64,000 nt of DNA. Origin: Bordetella petrii (GTDB lineage: Bacteria > Pseudomonadota > Gammaproteobacteria > Burkholderiales > Burkholderiaceae_B). Below the pieces are notes generated by a model that ran no database searches, was not told the origin of the DNA, and saw only the letters and a program-made list of their open reading frames with translations. How positions within the stretch are numbered: the stretch's first letter is position 1; each line of letters starts with the position of its first letter. Both the position numbers and the translations under genes were made by a program. The stretch covers positions 4,402,001 to 4,466,000 of the forward strand of contig NC_010170.1 of NCBI RefSeq assembly GCF_000067205.1, given 5' to 3'. Shown piece by piece: positions 27,152 through 36,670 of the stretch.

Positions 27152-27832
27152 CTATGCCGATGAATCGCGCTTCAACAATGCCGCTTCCTCGCCCGATTGG
27201 AGCGGTCCCGCCATTAAAAACGCTGTTTCCATGGCGCGTGTTGCTGTGCGCCATGCCTCAGTGCGGGCGTCCTCGGTGTGCTCCATCAAGCAAAGGCGAA
27301 CCGCGCCGCTGAGCAACTGGCCAAGAATCGACGCCCAGGATTCCGGGCAAATATTCTCTCTGAGCTCGCCCGCCCTCTTGGCGTCAACGGCGATCGACCG
27401 CAGCAGTGCCATGGCTTCAGCGGACTCCTTGATCTGCTGTTCGAGGACATCCTTGGGCAGATGGCGCAGGTCGCAATGGAAGAGCAGAATCTCCTGAGTC
27501 GCCCGCACGCGTTCGTTGTGCAGGATATCGTTGAGGCAGAGTTGAAGTGCGGAGCGCAGCGCAGGAATCAGCTGCGTCTGTGTCGCCTTCACTCGCCGCA
27601 GGTGGCCGATAAGCGGTAGCCGGCCACGATAAAGCACTTCCTGCAGGATGCTGCGTGGCGACGGGAAGTGTGCGCTCACCAAGCTGCGCGCGCATCGCGT
27701 ACGAGCTGCGATCAAGGCCGTGCTGGTACCGGCGACCCCCAAGTGCAGGAAGCACCATTCTGCAGCATCCAGAATCTCCTCTGGCGTGCAGGGGCCTACT
27801 CTCGGGGGAACCTTGGTCACTGCCACTGCCAA
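27152..27832 (-). CDS. TetR-family regulator, divergent HTH
   Basis: A 226-residue paralogue of the next gene: both share LDAAEWCF at the start and a similar helical C-terminus. The HTH region reads STALIAARTRCARSLVSAHF, recognisable but lacking several usual residues of the recognition helix (no YWHF). It starts 14 bases after the Usp stop and ends one base before the next TetR start. Heterodimer formation with its paralogue is possible; this is inference. Confidence 0.78.
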   Translation of the reverse strand: MAVAVTKVPPRVGPCTPEEILDAAEWCFLHLGVAGTSTALIAARTRCARSLVSAHFPSPRSILQEVLYRGRLPLIGHLRRVKATQTQLIPALRSALQLCLNDILHNERVRATQEILLFHCDLRHLPKDVLEQQIKESAEAMALLRSIAVDAKRAGELRENICPESWASILGQLLSGAVRLCLMEHTEDARTEAWRTATRAMETAFLMAGPLQSGEEAALLKRDSSA

Positions 27833-27846
27833 CGTCCTTGGAGTGT

Positions 27847-28698
27847 TCAGTGGGACACGAACAACGGCAACGGCACGTCAGCGAGCAGCGTGCGACTGAC
27901 GCCTCCCAGTACTACTTCACTGATCCTGGGGCGGCTGTAGGCGCCAAAGACGATCAGATCGGCTCCCATGGCCAGGGCATGGTCGCGGATGACCTCTGCC
28001 ACAGGTTTGCTTGCCGAATCGATGCGTTCGAGATTGACCACAACGTCATGGCGAGCCAGATAGTGAGCCATGTCCGATCCGGGCTCCTCACCATGCCATT
28101 CAGCTTTGCGCGCGGCGTCGACGATCAGCAGATCGACGGCTTCGGCGGCAATCAGCAATGGCAGAGCATCAGCGGCGGCACGGCGCGCCTGACGGCTTGC
28201 GTTCCAGGCCACGACAATCCGCCGGCCGATTTGCTGGCCATTCCAATCGTCGGGAACGAGCAGCAACGGCACACCCGTTTGTTGCAGCACGTCAATGGCC
28301 GACCAGGCAAACGGCGCTCCGGGTGCCTTGGGGTGGCTGACCACCAGCACATCGCAATACAAGGAATGCAGCGCCATGCCGACGCCCGATTCTACGTAGG
28401 GGATCACGCGAAATTCGGGCGACACGCCGTGGCGGTCTGCCACTTCCTTCAACGCCTGGGCGGCGTTGAGCAGGTGCACGGCAGATGCTGCTTGCAGGCG
28501 TTCGATCACCTCATGAATCGCTGCGCCTCGAGCGAAGCCGTCCGAAGGGCTTGACTCCGCATGGTTTGCCTCGGTACTGGTGATCCCGATCAAGCGTGCG
28601 TTTTGCGCTTCTGCCAGTCTCGCGGCCTTCTCCAACATCTGTTCTCCGCCATCGCTGACGTCGAAGAACACCGCAATATCCTTGAGCATTTGGGACAT
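27847..28698 (-). CDS. Universal stress protein, tandem UspA domains
   Basis: A 283-residue cytoplasmic protein with two Usp folds. The second ends in the nucleotide-binding pattern GADLIVFGAYSRPR followed by EVVLGGVSRTLL. The first domain's equivalent (DVLVVSHPK ... SAIDVLQQTG) is less canonical. It starts 7 bases after the outer-membrane-factor stop, so it is part of the efflux operon. A Usp gene inside an RND operon is unusual. Confidence 0.88.
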   Translation of the reverse strand: MSQMLKDIAVFFDVSDGGEQMLEKAARLAEAQNARLIGITSTEANHAESSPSDGFARGAAIHEVIERLQAASAVHLLNAAQALKEVADRHGVSPEFRVIPYVESGVGMALHSLYCDVLVVSHPKAPGAPFAWSAIDVLQQTGVPLLLVPDDWNGQQIGRRIVVAWNASRQARRAAADALPLLIAAEAVDLLIVDAARKAEWHGEEPGSDMAHYLARHDVVVNLERIDSASKPVAEVIRDHALAMGADLIVFGAYSRPRISEVVLGGVSRTLLADVPLPLFVSH

Positions 28699-28705
28699 AT
28701 CGACC

Positions 28706-30169
28706 TCACGGGTGACGAATGGCGACGGATTCGCCGGAAGTGGGAGAAGCGGCGCTGGCCGGCGCGAAATCGCCGCCCAGCGCCTTGTACAGGGTGATCA
28801 CGTTGGACTGGCGCGCCAGTCTCGTGGTGATCCAGTTCTGCTGGGCGGCATACAACGTACGTTGCGCGTCAAGCACCTCCAGATAGCTGGAGACGCCGTT
28901 GTCGTAGCGGCGCTGCACCAGTGCATAGGCCTCGCTTGCAGCGTCGACCCGGCGCTTTTGCGCGTCCAGGCGTCCATCGAGCCGGCTGCCAATGGCCAGC
29001 GCGTCCGCCACCTCGCGGAAAGCGCCTTGGATGGCGTGCTCGTAGTCGGCGACCGCGAGATCGCGGTCCACCTTGGCGACTGCGAGGTTGGCCCGAAGGC
29101 GGCCGCCGCTGAAGATCGGTACGCTGATCTGTGGCAGGAAGTTCCATGCACGGGTCCCGCCATCGAACAGATTCGACAGGGAGTCGCTCGCCCGTCCAAT
29201 CCCCCCTGTCAAGCTGATGCTGGGGAAGAAGGCGGCGCGCGCGGCGCCGATGTTGGCATTGGCACCTTGGAGCCGGTACTCGGCAGCCAGGATGTCCGGG
29301 CGGCGCTGTAGGAGGTCCGACGGCAATCCGGCCGGCAGGTCCTGCACGGCCAGCATCGATTCCAGAGGGCGGTCAGGCTGGCCATCGGCAGGCAGCGGCG
29401 CACCTACGAGCAGTTCCAGGGCGTTACGATCAGTGGCGACGCTTGCCTGCAACGCCAGGGCTTGATCGCGCGCAGCCTCCAGTTCGCTTTCGGCCTGGCG
29501 CAGTGCGAGATCGGAGGCATTACCGATGTCGCGCAGCTGGCGCTGCATGTCGTAGGCGTCCTGACGGCTGCGTAGCGTTTCCTCGGCCAATGCCAGTTGC
29601 TCACGGTCAGCGGCCAAGGTCAGATACGTGGTGGATACCTCGCTGATCAGGCCCAGGCGCGTGGCGTACTGCGCCGCCTCGGTGGCGAAATAGTCCTGCA
29701 AGGCTTGATCGCTGAGGCTGCGCACACGTCCGAAGAGATCCAGCTCCCAGCCGATGTTGAGGTCGGCGCGGTAACTATGGCTCGTCACCGCCGTTCCCGT
29801 GGACGACACCGAGGCGGGGGTGCGGCCGGAGTTCCCCGACACACCTGCACTGACCTCAGGCAACAGATCGGCGCGCTGTATGCGATAGAGCGCCCTGGCG
29901 CGTTCGATGTTCAGCACGGCCTTGCGCAGATCCCGATTGTTTTCCAGCGCCAGGTCCACGGTCTGGCGCAGCTTCGGGTCTGCGAACAGCGTCTGCCAGG
30001 ACAGGTCCACAGGTGCCGCCACGTGCGTGGCATCGACGGCAGAGTCTGCCGGCCATTGTTGGGCAATGGGCGCGGCGGGCCGCTGGTACTCGGGCGCCAG
30101 GCTGACGCAACCGGCCAGCACGCTGCTGGTGAGCACCGCCAGCGCAGTGCGGGTAAGAGGCGAAATCAT
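28706..30169 (-). CDS. RND efflux outer-membrane factor (OprM/NodT family lipoprotein)
   Basis: A 487-residue TolC-type channel protein. The signal peptide ends in the lipobox LAGC (Cys 21), followed by APEYQRP. The paired OEP repeats include WELDLFGRVRS and the second-repeat LPQISVPIFSGGRLRANL. Its start overlaps the stop of the RND transporter (ATGA-type), so the two are translationally coupled. Confidence 0.94.
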   Translation of the reverse strand: MISPLTRTALAVLTSSVLAGCVSLAPEYQRPAAPIAQQWPADSAVDATHVAAPVDLSWQTLFADPKLRQTVDLALENNRDLRKAVLNIERARALYRIQRADLLPEVSAGVSGNSGRTPASVSSTGTAVTSHSYRADLNIGWELDLFGRVRSLSDQALQDYFATEAAQYATRLGLISEVSTTYLTLAADREQLALAEETLRSRQDAYDMQRQLRDIGNASDLALRQAESELEAARDQALALQASVATDRNALELLVGAPLPADGQPDRPLESMLAVQDLPAGLPSDLLQRRPDILAAEYRLQGANANIGAARAAFFPSISLTGGIGRASDSLSNLFDGGTRAWNFLPQISVPIFSGGRLRANLAVAKVDRDLAVADYEHAIQGAFREVADALAIGSRLDGRLDAQKRRVDAASEAYALVQRRYDNGVSSYLEVLDAQRTLYAAQQNWITTRLARQSNVITLYKALGGDFAPASAASPTSGESVAIRHP

Positions 30170-33100
30170 GCGCTTGGCTCCTCAGCCGTTGTAGCCGATG
30201 TGTTGCGGGCTTTCTTCGTGAACAAGGACGACACCACCACGTAGAACAGCGGAATGAAGAAGATCGCCAGGAAAGTAGCCGTGACCATGCCGCCGATCAC
30301 GCCGGTGCCGATGGCGTGCTTGCTGCCGGAGCTGGCGCCACTGGAGATGGCCAGCGGAATCACGCCCATGGTGAAGGCCAGCGAGGTCATGATGATCGGG
30401 CGCAGTCGCAGCCGAGAGGCCTCGATCGCCGCTTGCACCAGGGTTCGACCGCCCTTCTCGTGCAGATCCTTGGCAAACTCGACGATCAGGATCGCGTTCT
30501 TGGCGCAGAGCCCGACAGTAGTCAGCAGACCGATCTGGAAGAACGCGTCGTTCTCCAACCCGCGCATCAACGTGGCCGCAACCGTGCCGATCACGCCTAG
30601 CGGAACCACCAGGAGCACCGAGAAGGGAATCGACCAGCTCTCGTAGAGGGCTGCCAGACACAGGAACACCGCGACGATCGACAGCGCGTAAAGGGCAGGA
30701 GCCTGTGAGCCGGACAGACGTTCCTCGTAGGACAGGCCGGTCCACGCCAGGCTCACACCACTGGGCAGCTTGGCCGCGATCTCCTCGACCGCGCGCATCG
30801 CGTCACCGGAACTGTAGCCGGGCGCCGGCTCGCCAAGGATCTCAATGGCCGGCACACCGTTATAGCGCTCCAGCTTGGGGGATCCATAGACCCATTTTCC
30901 GGTGGCAAACGACGCAAACGAGACCATCTGACCGTTCTTGTTGCGCACGTACCATTTGTTGAAGTCCTCCGGCGTGATGCGGGCCTGGGGGATGCCTTGG
31001 ACATACACGCGTTTGACGCGGCCGCGGTCGATGAAGTCGTTCACGTAGGAGGAGCCCCAGGCGGTGGACATCGTGCGGTTGACTTCGGCCAAGGTCACGC
31101 CCAGGGCGCGCGCCTTCTCATCGTCGATGATGACCTGGTACTGCGGCTCGTCGGGCTTGCCATTGGGACGCACCAGCGTCAGTGCCGGGTGCTTGGATGC
31201 CTCGGCGAGGAACTGGCCGCGCACCTGCATCAGCTGTTCGTGGCCCTCGCCGCGGTAATCCTGCAGGAACAGGTTGAAGCCCGTGGCGTTGCCCAGTTCC
31301 TGAATGGCCGGCGGAGCAAAGGCCAGCGCGGTGCCTGCCTTGACCTCGCTGAAGCGCTGCATCGCACTGGCCTGAAGGTCAAAGACGCTTCGCTTGCGTT
31401 CTTCCCAAGGTTTGAGCTGAACGAAGGCCAGGCCCGAGTTCTGGCCCCGGCCCGCGAAGCTGAAACCATTGACCGCAAAGACGGAGTCCACGACATCGCC
31501 TTCTTCCTCAAGCAGATAGGTGCTGAGCTCATTGAGCAGTTGATCGGTCTGATCGGCCGTGCTGTTGGTCGGCAACTCGACCTGCACCACCATGGTGCCC
31601 TGATCTTCATCCGGAAGGAACGAGGTCGGCATCATTGGGAACAGCACCGCCAGCGCGCCAACGATCAACGCGAAGGCCAGCATGTAGCGGCCCCGTCCCG
31701 CGACCACTCGCGTGACCCCTGATTCATAGCGCTGGGCATTGCGCTCGAACATGCGGTTGAACCAGCCGAAGAAGCCCTTCTTCTCGTGGTGCCCGTGCAC
31801 GGGCTTGAGCATCGTCGCGCACAGGGCAGGCGTGAAGATCAGGGCGACGAACACCGACAGTGTCATGGCTGTGACGATGGTCAGCGAGAATTGGCGGTAG
31901 ATCACGCCGGTGGAGCCACCGAAGAAAGCCATCGGGATGAACACCGCAGAGAGCACCAGTCCAATGCCTACCAGTGCGCCAGAGATCTGCTCCATGGACT
32001 TGCGAGTCGCTTCGAGTGGCGACAGCCCTTCCTCGACCATCAGGCGCTCGACGTTCTCGACCACAACGATGGCATCGTCGACCAGCAGGCCGATGGCCAG
32101 CACCAGGCCGAACATGGTCAGCGTATTGATGGTGAAGCCGACGGCGGCCATGACGCCAAACGTGCCCAGCAAGACCACCGGCACGGCGAGCGTTGGGATC
32201 AGCGTGGCCCGCCAGTTCTGCAGGAACAGATACATGATCACGAACACCAGCACGATCGCTTCGAGCAGCGTATGCACCACGCCGTTGATCGATTCGCTTA
32301 CCACCGGTGCGGTGTTGTATGGGTAGACGACCTTCACCCCAGGCGGAAGCGTCGGTTCCAGACGCGAAAGGGTTTCCTGCACGGCCTTGACGGCTTCCAG
32401 GGTATTGCCGCCACTGGCCAGGCGCAGCGCGATACCGGCGCTGGGCTTGCCGTTGTAGCGGGTCGTGATCGAGAAGTTGTCGGCTCCCAGGGCGACGTCG
32501 GCGACATCACGCAGGCGCACCTGGGAGCCGTCGGTGTTGACCTTGAGCAGCATGGCGCCAAACTGTTCGGGCGTCTGCAGCAGCGTCTTGCCGATCACCG
32601 TCGCATTGAGCTCCACCTTGCCCGCAGTGGGGCGTCCTCCCAACTGTCCCGAGGAGACCTGGACGTTCTGCTCCTCGATGGCTGCGATCACATCCCCCGG
32701 CGTGAGGGCGTAGTTGTTGAGCTTGAGCGGATCGAGCCATACGCGCATGGCGTTTTGCGAGCCCATCACGAAGAAGTCACCCACGCCCGCGGTGCGGGTC
32801 AACGGATCCTGCAACTGCGAGACGATCTGGTCGGCCAACGCGTAGTTGTCCAGCCGGCCATCCTCTGAGATCAGGGCCGCCACCAACATGAAGTTGACCT
32901 GGTACTTGACCACGCGCAGGCCCAGCTGCTGGACCGCTTGGGGCAACATCGGCGTTGCTAGGGACAGTTTGTTTTGCACCTGCACCTGCGCAATGTCAGG
33001 ATTGACGCCCTGCTCGAAGGTCACAACGATGGTGACGCTGCCGTCGGCATTGCTTTCCGAGCGGATGTAGCGCAGGCCGTCCAAGCCATTGAGCTGCTGC

Positions 33101-33297
33101 TCAATGACCTGGGTGACCGTGTCTTGTACGGTCTGGGCGGATGCGCCGGGGTAGTTGGCGATGATGCCGATAGCTGGCGGGGCGATGTTGGGGTACTGGT
33201 TGACCGGCAACGACAGAATCGACAGTGCGCCGGCAAGCATGATGACGATGGCCACGACCCACGCGAAGATGGGGCGGTCGATGAAAAATCTGGACAT
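30166..33297 (-). CDS. RND multidrug efflux transporter (AcrB/MexB, HAE1 type)
   Basis: A 1043-residue inner-membrane proton/drug antiporter. The proton-relay pair lies in GLLVDDAIVVVENVERLM of TM4, and the N-terminus MSRFFIDRPIFAWVVAI is typical of hydrophobe/amphiphile exporters. The length matches AcrB (1049). It works as a trimer with the adjacent membrane-fusion and outer-membrane proteins. The substrate range cannot be read from sequence. Confidence 0.96.
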   Translation of the reverse strand: MSRFFIDRPIFAWVVAIVIMLAGALSILSLPVNQYPNIAPPAIGIIANYPGASAQTVQDTVTQVIEQQLNGLDGLRYIRSESNADGSVTIVVTFEQGVNPDIAQVQVQNKLSLATPMLPQAVQQLGLRVVKYQVNFMLVAALISEDGRLDNYALADQIVSQLQDPLTRTAGVGDFFVMGSQNAMRVWLDPLKLNNYALTPGDVIAAIEEQNVQVSSGQLGGRPTAGKVELNATVIGKTLLQTPEQFGAMLLKVNTDGSQVRLRDVADVALGADNFSITTRYNGKPSAGIALRLASGGNTLEAVKAVQETLSRLEPTLPPGVKVVYPYNTAPVVSESINGVVHTLLEAIVLVFVIMYLFLQNWRATLIPTLAVPVVLLGTFGVMAAVGFTINTLTMFGLVLAIGLLVDDAIVVVENVERLMVEEGLSPLEATRKSMEQISGALVGIGLVLSAVFIPMAFFGGSTGVIYRQFSLTIVTAMTLSVFVALIFTPALCATMLKPVHGHHEKKGFFGWFNRMFERNAQRYESGVTRVVAGRGRYMLAFALIVGALAVLFPMMPTSFLPDEDQGTMVVQVELPTNSTADQTDQLLNELSTYLLEEEGDVVDSVFAVNGFSFAGRGQNSGLAFVQLKPWEERKRSVFDLQASAMQRFSEVKAGTALAFAPPAIQELGNATGFNLFLQDYRGEGHEQLMQVRGQFLAEASKHPALTLVRPNGKPDEPQYQVIIDDEKARALGVTLAEVNRTMSTAWGSSYVNDFIDRGRVKRVYVQGIPQARITPEDFNKWYVRNKNGQMVSFASFATGKWVYGSPKLERYNGVPAIEILGEPAPGYSSGDAMRAVEEIAAKLPSGVSLAWTGLSYEERLSGSQAPALYALSIVAVFLCLAALYESWSIPFSVLLVVPLGVIGTVAATLMRGLENDAFFQIGLLTTVGLCAKNAILIVEFAKDLHEKGGRTLVQAAIEASRLRLRPIIMTSLAFTMGVIPLAISSGASSGSKHAIGTGVIGGMVTATFLAIFFIPLFYVVVSSLFTKKARNTSATTAEEPSA

Positions 33298-33306
33298 GGG
33301 TATCCC

Positions 33307-34482
33307 TTACTTGCTCGCCTGAGGTGCGGGCGACGCGTCGGCGGCGGGGGCTCCCGTCGGGGTAGCCGACACGGGGACGGCTTTGACTTGCGCACCGGGA
33401 CGTGCACGCTGGACGCCATCGACGATGACGCGATCGCCCGCGGACAGGCCGCCGCCGATCAGCCACTGGCCATCGAGGCTGCGCTCGGTGACGAGCGTGC
33501 GCTGTTGCACGATGTTCTTGTCATCGACTACCAGGGCAACTGGCTTGCCCTGACTGTCCCGGGTGACCCCTCGCTGCGGTACCAGGAGCGCATTTTCGCG
33601 ACGGCCTTCCTGCAACTGGGCGCGCACGAACATGCCCGGCAACAGGATGCCGTCTGGATTGGGGAACACCGCCCGCAGCGTCACCGCTCCCGTGCCTGGA
33701 TCGACGCTGACTTCCGAGAACTGCAGCTTGCCCGCGTGCGCGTAATCCTGGCCATTTTCCAGCTTGAGATGGACTTCGGCCTGGCCGTCACCAGCACTCT
33801 TGAGGCGGCCGCTCGCCAGGTCCTGGCGCAGTTGCAGCAAGGTGATCGACGGCTGCACCACGTCCACGTAAATTGGGTCCAACTGCTGGACCGTCGCCAA
33901 GGCGTCGGCCTGATTGGCCGTCACGAGCGCGCCCTGGGTCACCGACGAGCGGCCAATGCGCCCGGAAATCGGTGCGGTGATGCGGGTGAAGTCCAGATCG
34001 ATACGCGCGCTCTCGACCGCTGCGCGCGCTTGCAGGTATTGCGATCGGGCGTCGTCGCGCTCTTGCTGACTGATCGCCCGGGTCTCGATCAGACGGTCAT
34101 AACGGTCGGCGAGGAGCTTGGCGGAATCCAGGCTGGCTTGGGCACGCGAGAGCGTGGCGCGGAACGGGGCTGGATTGATCTGGTACAGCACCTGGCCGGC
34201 CTTGACCTCGCTGCCTTCCTGGAACTGGCGTTCGAGCAGGATTCCGGTCACTTGAGGACGCACTTCCGAAACCAGGTAGGCCGTGGTGCGGCCCGGTAGC
34301 TCGGTGGTAAGCACCAGTGGCTGAGGTGCCAGTTCGATGACACCCACTTCGGGAGCCGAAGCCTGCTGCTGGGAGGCGTCTTCCTTACCGCAAGCCGCCA
34401 AACCCGCTGACAGGGTGACAAGCACTGCGACACGCACGGCCGAAGAAGTTCTTCTGTTCTTGATCATAGGGACAATACGCAT
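33307..34482 (-). CDS. RND efflux membrane-fusion lipoprotein (AcrA/MexA)
   Basis: A 391-residue periplasmic adaptor. The signal peptide carries a lipobox LAACG (Cys 32). Lipoyl, hairpin and beta-barrel domains follow, with VRPQVTGILLERQFQEGSEV and ITAPISGRIGRSSVTQGALV. A second in-frame ATG at 34467 is also a plausible start. It is the first gene of the operon, and a dyad lies 5 bases upstream. Confidence 0.94.
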   Translation of the reverse strand: MRIVPMIKNRRTSSAVRVAVLVTLSAGLAACGKEDASQQQASAPEVGVIELAPQPLVLTTELPGRTTAYLVSEVRPQVTGILLERQFQEGSEVKAGQVLYQINPAPFRATLSRAQASLDSAKLLADRYDRLIETRAISQQERDDARSQYLQARAAVESARIDLDFTRITAPISGRIGRSSVTQGALVTANQADALATVQQLDPIYVDVVQPSITLLQLRQDLASGRLKSAGDGQAEVHLKLENGQDYAHAGKLQFSEVSVDPGTGAVTLRAVFPNPDGILLPGMFVRAQLQEGRRENALLVPQRGVTRDSQGKPVALVVDDKNIVQQRTLVTERSLDGQWLIGGGLSAGDRVIVDGVQRARPGAQVKAVPVSATPTGAPAADASPAPQASK

Positions 34483-34486
34483 TATC

Positions 34487-34588
34487 TAGGTGGCATGGCC
34501 CACCTAACTTGTGCTTGCAGCGCACGCTCGGCCCAGGGGTCGAAAGTTAAGTGACACGGACTGGCGGGGCCTTTACCTGAAATTAGGT
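34487..34588. promoter_or_regulatory. Two candidate TetR operators in the efflux/TetR divergent region
   Basis: TAGGTGG-N6-CCACCTA (34487-34506) is a perfect 7-bp dyad just before the membrane-fusion gene, and ACCT-N6-AGGT (34575-34588) repeats the core with the same spacing. They lie in the 218-base gap between the divergent starts at 34482 and 34701. The divergent TetR protein is the natural candidate binder; this is inferred from position. Confidence 0.5.
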
Positions 34589-34700
34589 CGCTCGGCCCAC
34601 CCAGCGGAAGTGTACACTAGATGGGATGGAAGCGCATGTGTGCCGGCGGCTTCAATTGCTCCGGTCTGAACGGCAGGTTCCGTACTTATGAGAAATTAGA

Positions 34701-35291
34701 ATGAAGAGCACGAAGCAATCCAGCGAGACGCCCATCGCCAAGCGACGCAAGGAGCAGGTGATCACCGCTGCAGCCGAATGCGTCCGGCGCGAAGGCTTTC
34801 ACCGCACCAGCATGTCGCAGATCTCGGCCGCTGCGGGGATGAGCGCGGGCCATATTCACCATTTCTTCGGCGGCAAGGATGGGATCATCGCCGGCATCGT
34901 GGCGCGCGAGCACACCGAACTGGCGCAGCTCATCGAAGACGTCAGAAGCTCGTCACAAGGATCGGATGCCGTCACGGCGATCGTCAAGGAATTGCCCCGC
35001 AGCGTTCCGCGTTACATGGATCCTGGGCGCGCGGCGTTGACAATGGAGATCCTTGCCGAAGCGAGCCGCAATTCGGAAGTCGCGCATCTCATTCAAGAGA
35101 ACGATGTCGAAGTGCGCCATGCCTTTCGGGATCTGCTCGGCAACAGGGCATCCGATATCGAAGCACGATGCGAGATCGTTGGTGCGCTGCTGGAGGGTCT
35201 GTCCGCCCGCACGCTACGCAACCCTCAGCTCAGCACGATGGTGAATCAGCAATTGCTTGAGCGCGTGATTCGGTTTGTGCTGGAGGACTGA
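34701..35291 (+). CDS. TetR/AcrR-family regulator, divergent from efflux operon
   Basis: A 196-residue TetR repressor with HTH SMSQISAAAGMSAGHIHHFF at residues ~36-55 and a helical ligand domain. A RKEQVITAAAECVRREGFHR first helix precedes it. Its divergent position next to the adaptor gene is the classic acrR/ttgR layout, so it most likely represses the pump and itself. Confidence 0.9.
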   Translation: MKSTKQSSETPIAKRRKEQVITAAAECVRREGFHRTSMSQISAAAGMSAGHIHHFFGGKDGIIAGIVAREHTELAQLIEDVRSSSQGSDAVTAIVKELPRSVPRYMDPGRAALTMEILAEASRNSEVAHLIQENDVEVRHAFRDLLGNRASDIEARCEIVGALLEGLSARTLRNPQLSTMVNQQLLERVIRFVLED

Positions 35292-35405
35292 GCGCGCCAT
35301 GGACTGCAGCTGACGCCCTGCTTCTGACCTGTCGTCCTGCCCGCAGTCGTGATGGCGATAGACAGTCACGAACGTGACGCTATGCATAGTTTAGGGGCAC
35401 GAGCA

Positions 35406-36071
35406 ATGAAAAAGAGAGGTCGCCAGCCGGATCCGGCAAAGGCCCAGGTCATTCTTGAAGCAGCCTGTAGCAGCTTTTCGCACCGCGGCTACTTTGGCAC
35501 GAGCATGGAGACCATCGCTGCTTGTGCGCATACCACCAAAGCGACGATATACGCAAAGTTTGACAGCAAAGAGCGGCTTTTTGCGGCCGCACTGGAAGAG
35601 CTCGAAAGAAGAATGCCTCGCCCGCAAGACATCATGCGCTGCTCCGGCAAGGATGTCCTTGACGATTTGCTGGTGATCGCCTCACGACTGCTGAAACTGG
35701 CGTTGCACCGATCGACACTCGGTATCTATCGCATGCTCCTGCTGCCGATCGACCACGCACCGCGCCTTGGAGCGCAGTTTTGGCAGAAAATTGTCGAGCC
35801 TTATCGGAAGGCAATGGAAGAGGTCTTGCGCGATGCCCACCGGTGCCAATCCTTGCACATCATCGATCCCAGGCTGGCCTCCGACCACTTCTTCTCGCTT
35901 GTGATTGGGGATCCGACGTTGCGCTGTTTGCCGAACGCCCATCGCCCGATGTCCGTCGAAGCCCGCACGCGACACGTACGCGCTGCAGTGAAATGCTTCG
36001 TTGCTCACTATCGTGTTCCCCTGGCGCAGCAGGATGAATGGAATCGCTTGCCGCTTTCGCCCCTGCCCTGA
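35406..36071 (+). CDS. TetR-family regulator
   Basis: A 221-residue TetR protein with HTH SMETIAACAHTTKATIYAKF at residues ~36-55 and an AefR-like C-terminus. The start at 35406 follows the usual MKKRGRQPDPAKAQVILEAA pattern; an ATG at 35349 is in frame. It is the fourth TetR gene within 10 kb. It lies 114 bases after the previous one. Confidence 0.87.
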   Translation: MKKRGRQPDPAKAQVILEAACSSFSHRGYFGTSMETIAACAHTTKATIYAKFDSKERLFAAALEELERRMPRPQDIMRCSGKDVLDDLLVIASRLLKLALHRSTLGIYRMLLLPIDHAPRLGAQFWQKIVEPYRKAMEEVLRDAHRCQSLHIIDPRLASDHFFSLVIGDPTLRCLPNAHRPMSVEARTRHVRAAVKCFVAHYRVPLAQQDEWNRLPLSPLP

Positions 36072-36116
36072 AGGCGGGGGAATAGATCGGCAGCTTCGCT
36101 GCGGAATCTGGGATTG

Positions 36117-36551
36117 TCAGGGCCTCAACAATTCCGGAGCCACTTCGATGACTTCGATGTTGTAACCCGGTGCCATTTCGATACGCCCTTGCGCGCCACC
36201 AGGGGTCTTGGTGAATTCCTGAAGAATCTTCAGGCCCGCGCTGCGGGCGGCGTCCAACGCGCCGCGAATGTCGCCGTAGTACATGGCGCGCGTGTTCTTG
36301 GTGTAGTCGGGCAGGGCATCGTAATCGTCAGTAAACAGCACGGAAACGCTTCCGTGAGGAGATTTGATTGCGATGATGCGGGAATCGATTTTCTCGAACA
36401 AGAAATCGTACTGCACTTCGCCGCCCATCTGGCCGATGTAGTTCGCAATGAACTGCTCTGCATTGGCCTTGGGTATGAACGTCCGAATGAACGGCCCCTC
36501 GGTGAGGAAGTCTGGCAGCTTGCGTTTCTGGCGTGGATTGGAGGATGTCAT
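36117..36551 (-). CDS. VOC (glyoxalase/bleomycin-resistance)-like protein
   Basis: A 144-residue protein with two beta-alpha-beta-beta-beta-like halves. The end PGGAQGRIEMAPGYNIEVIE carries a Glu at the usual metal-ligand strand of VOC proteins. ATG 36551 was chosen over a longer frame to 36602, which enters the neighbouring IS fragment. The function is unknown. It ends 42 bases upstream of a 76-bp IS remnant. Confidence 0.6.
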   Translation of the reverse strand: MTSSNPRQKRKLPDFLTEGPFIRTFIPKANAEQFIANYIGQMGGEVQYDFLFEKIDSRIIAIKSPHGSVSVLFTDDYDALPDYTKNTRAMYYGDIRGALDAARSAGLKILQEFTKTPGGAQGRIEMAPGYNIEVIEVAPELLRP

Positions 36552-36592
36552 GGTCGATCCATTGAATGGGTAAGAAGATTGGCGGATCCGCT

Positions 36593-36668
36593 CTCGATGC
36601 AATGTACCTGGGCTTCCTCAGCTTTGTGCTGGTGGCTGATGGTCTTCGCGGTTTGTGTTAACAGGCCC
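36593..36668 (+). mobile_element. 76-bp end fragment of the IS427-group element
   Basis: These bases match the transposase-end terminus of the IS at 25.2 and 43.1 kb, in the opposite orientation. They encode MYLGFLSFVLVADGLRGLC plus stop and end in the terminal repeat (GTTAACAGGCCC) followed by TA. The other 750 bases are missing. The fragment abuts the broken end of a Bug gene. Confidence 0.9.
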
Positions 36669-36670
36669 TA

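Noticed and set aside
31786..32868. Long plus-strand frame opposite the RND transporter
   Set aside because: The opposite strand is an AcrB-type gene over its full length. The antisense product is His/Gln/Arg-rich with no recognisable fold.
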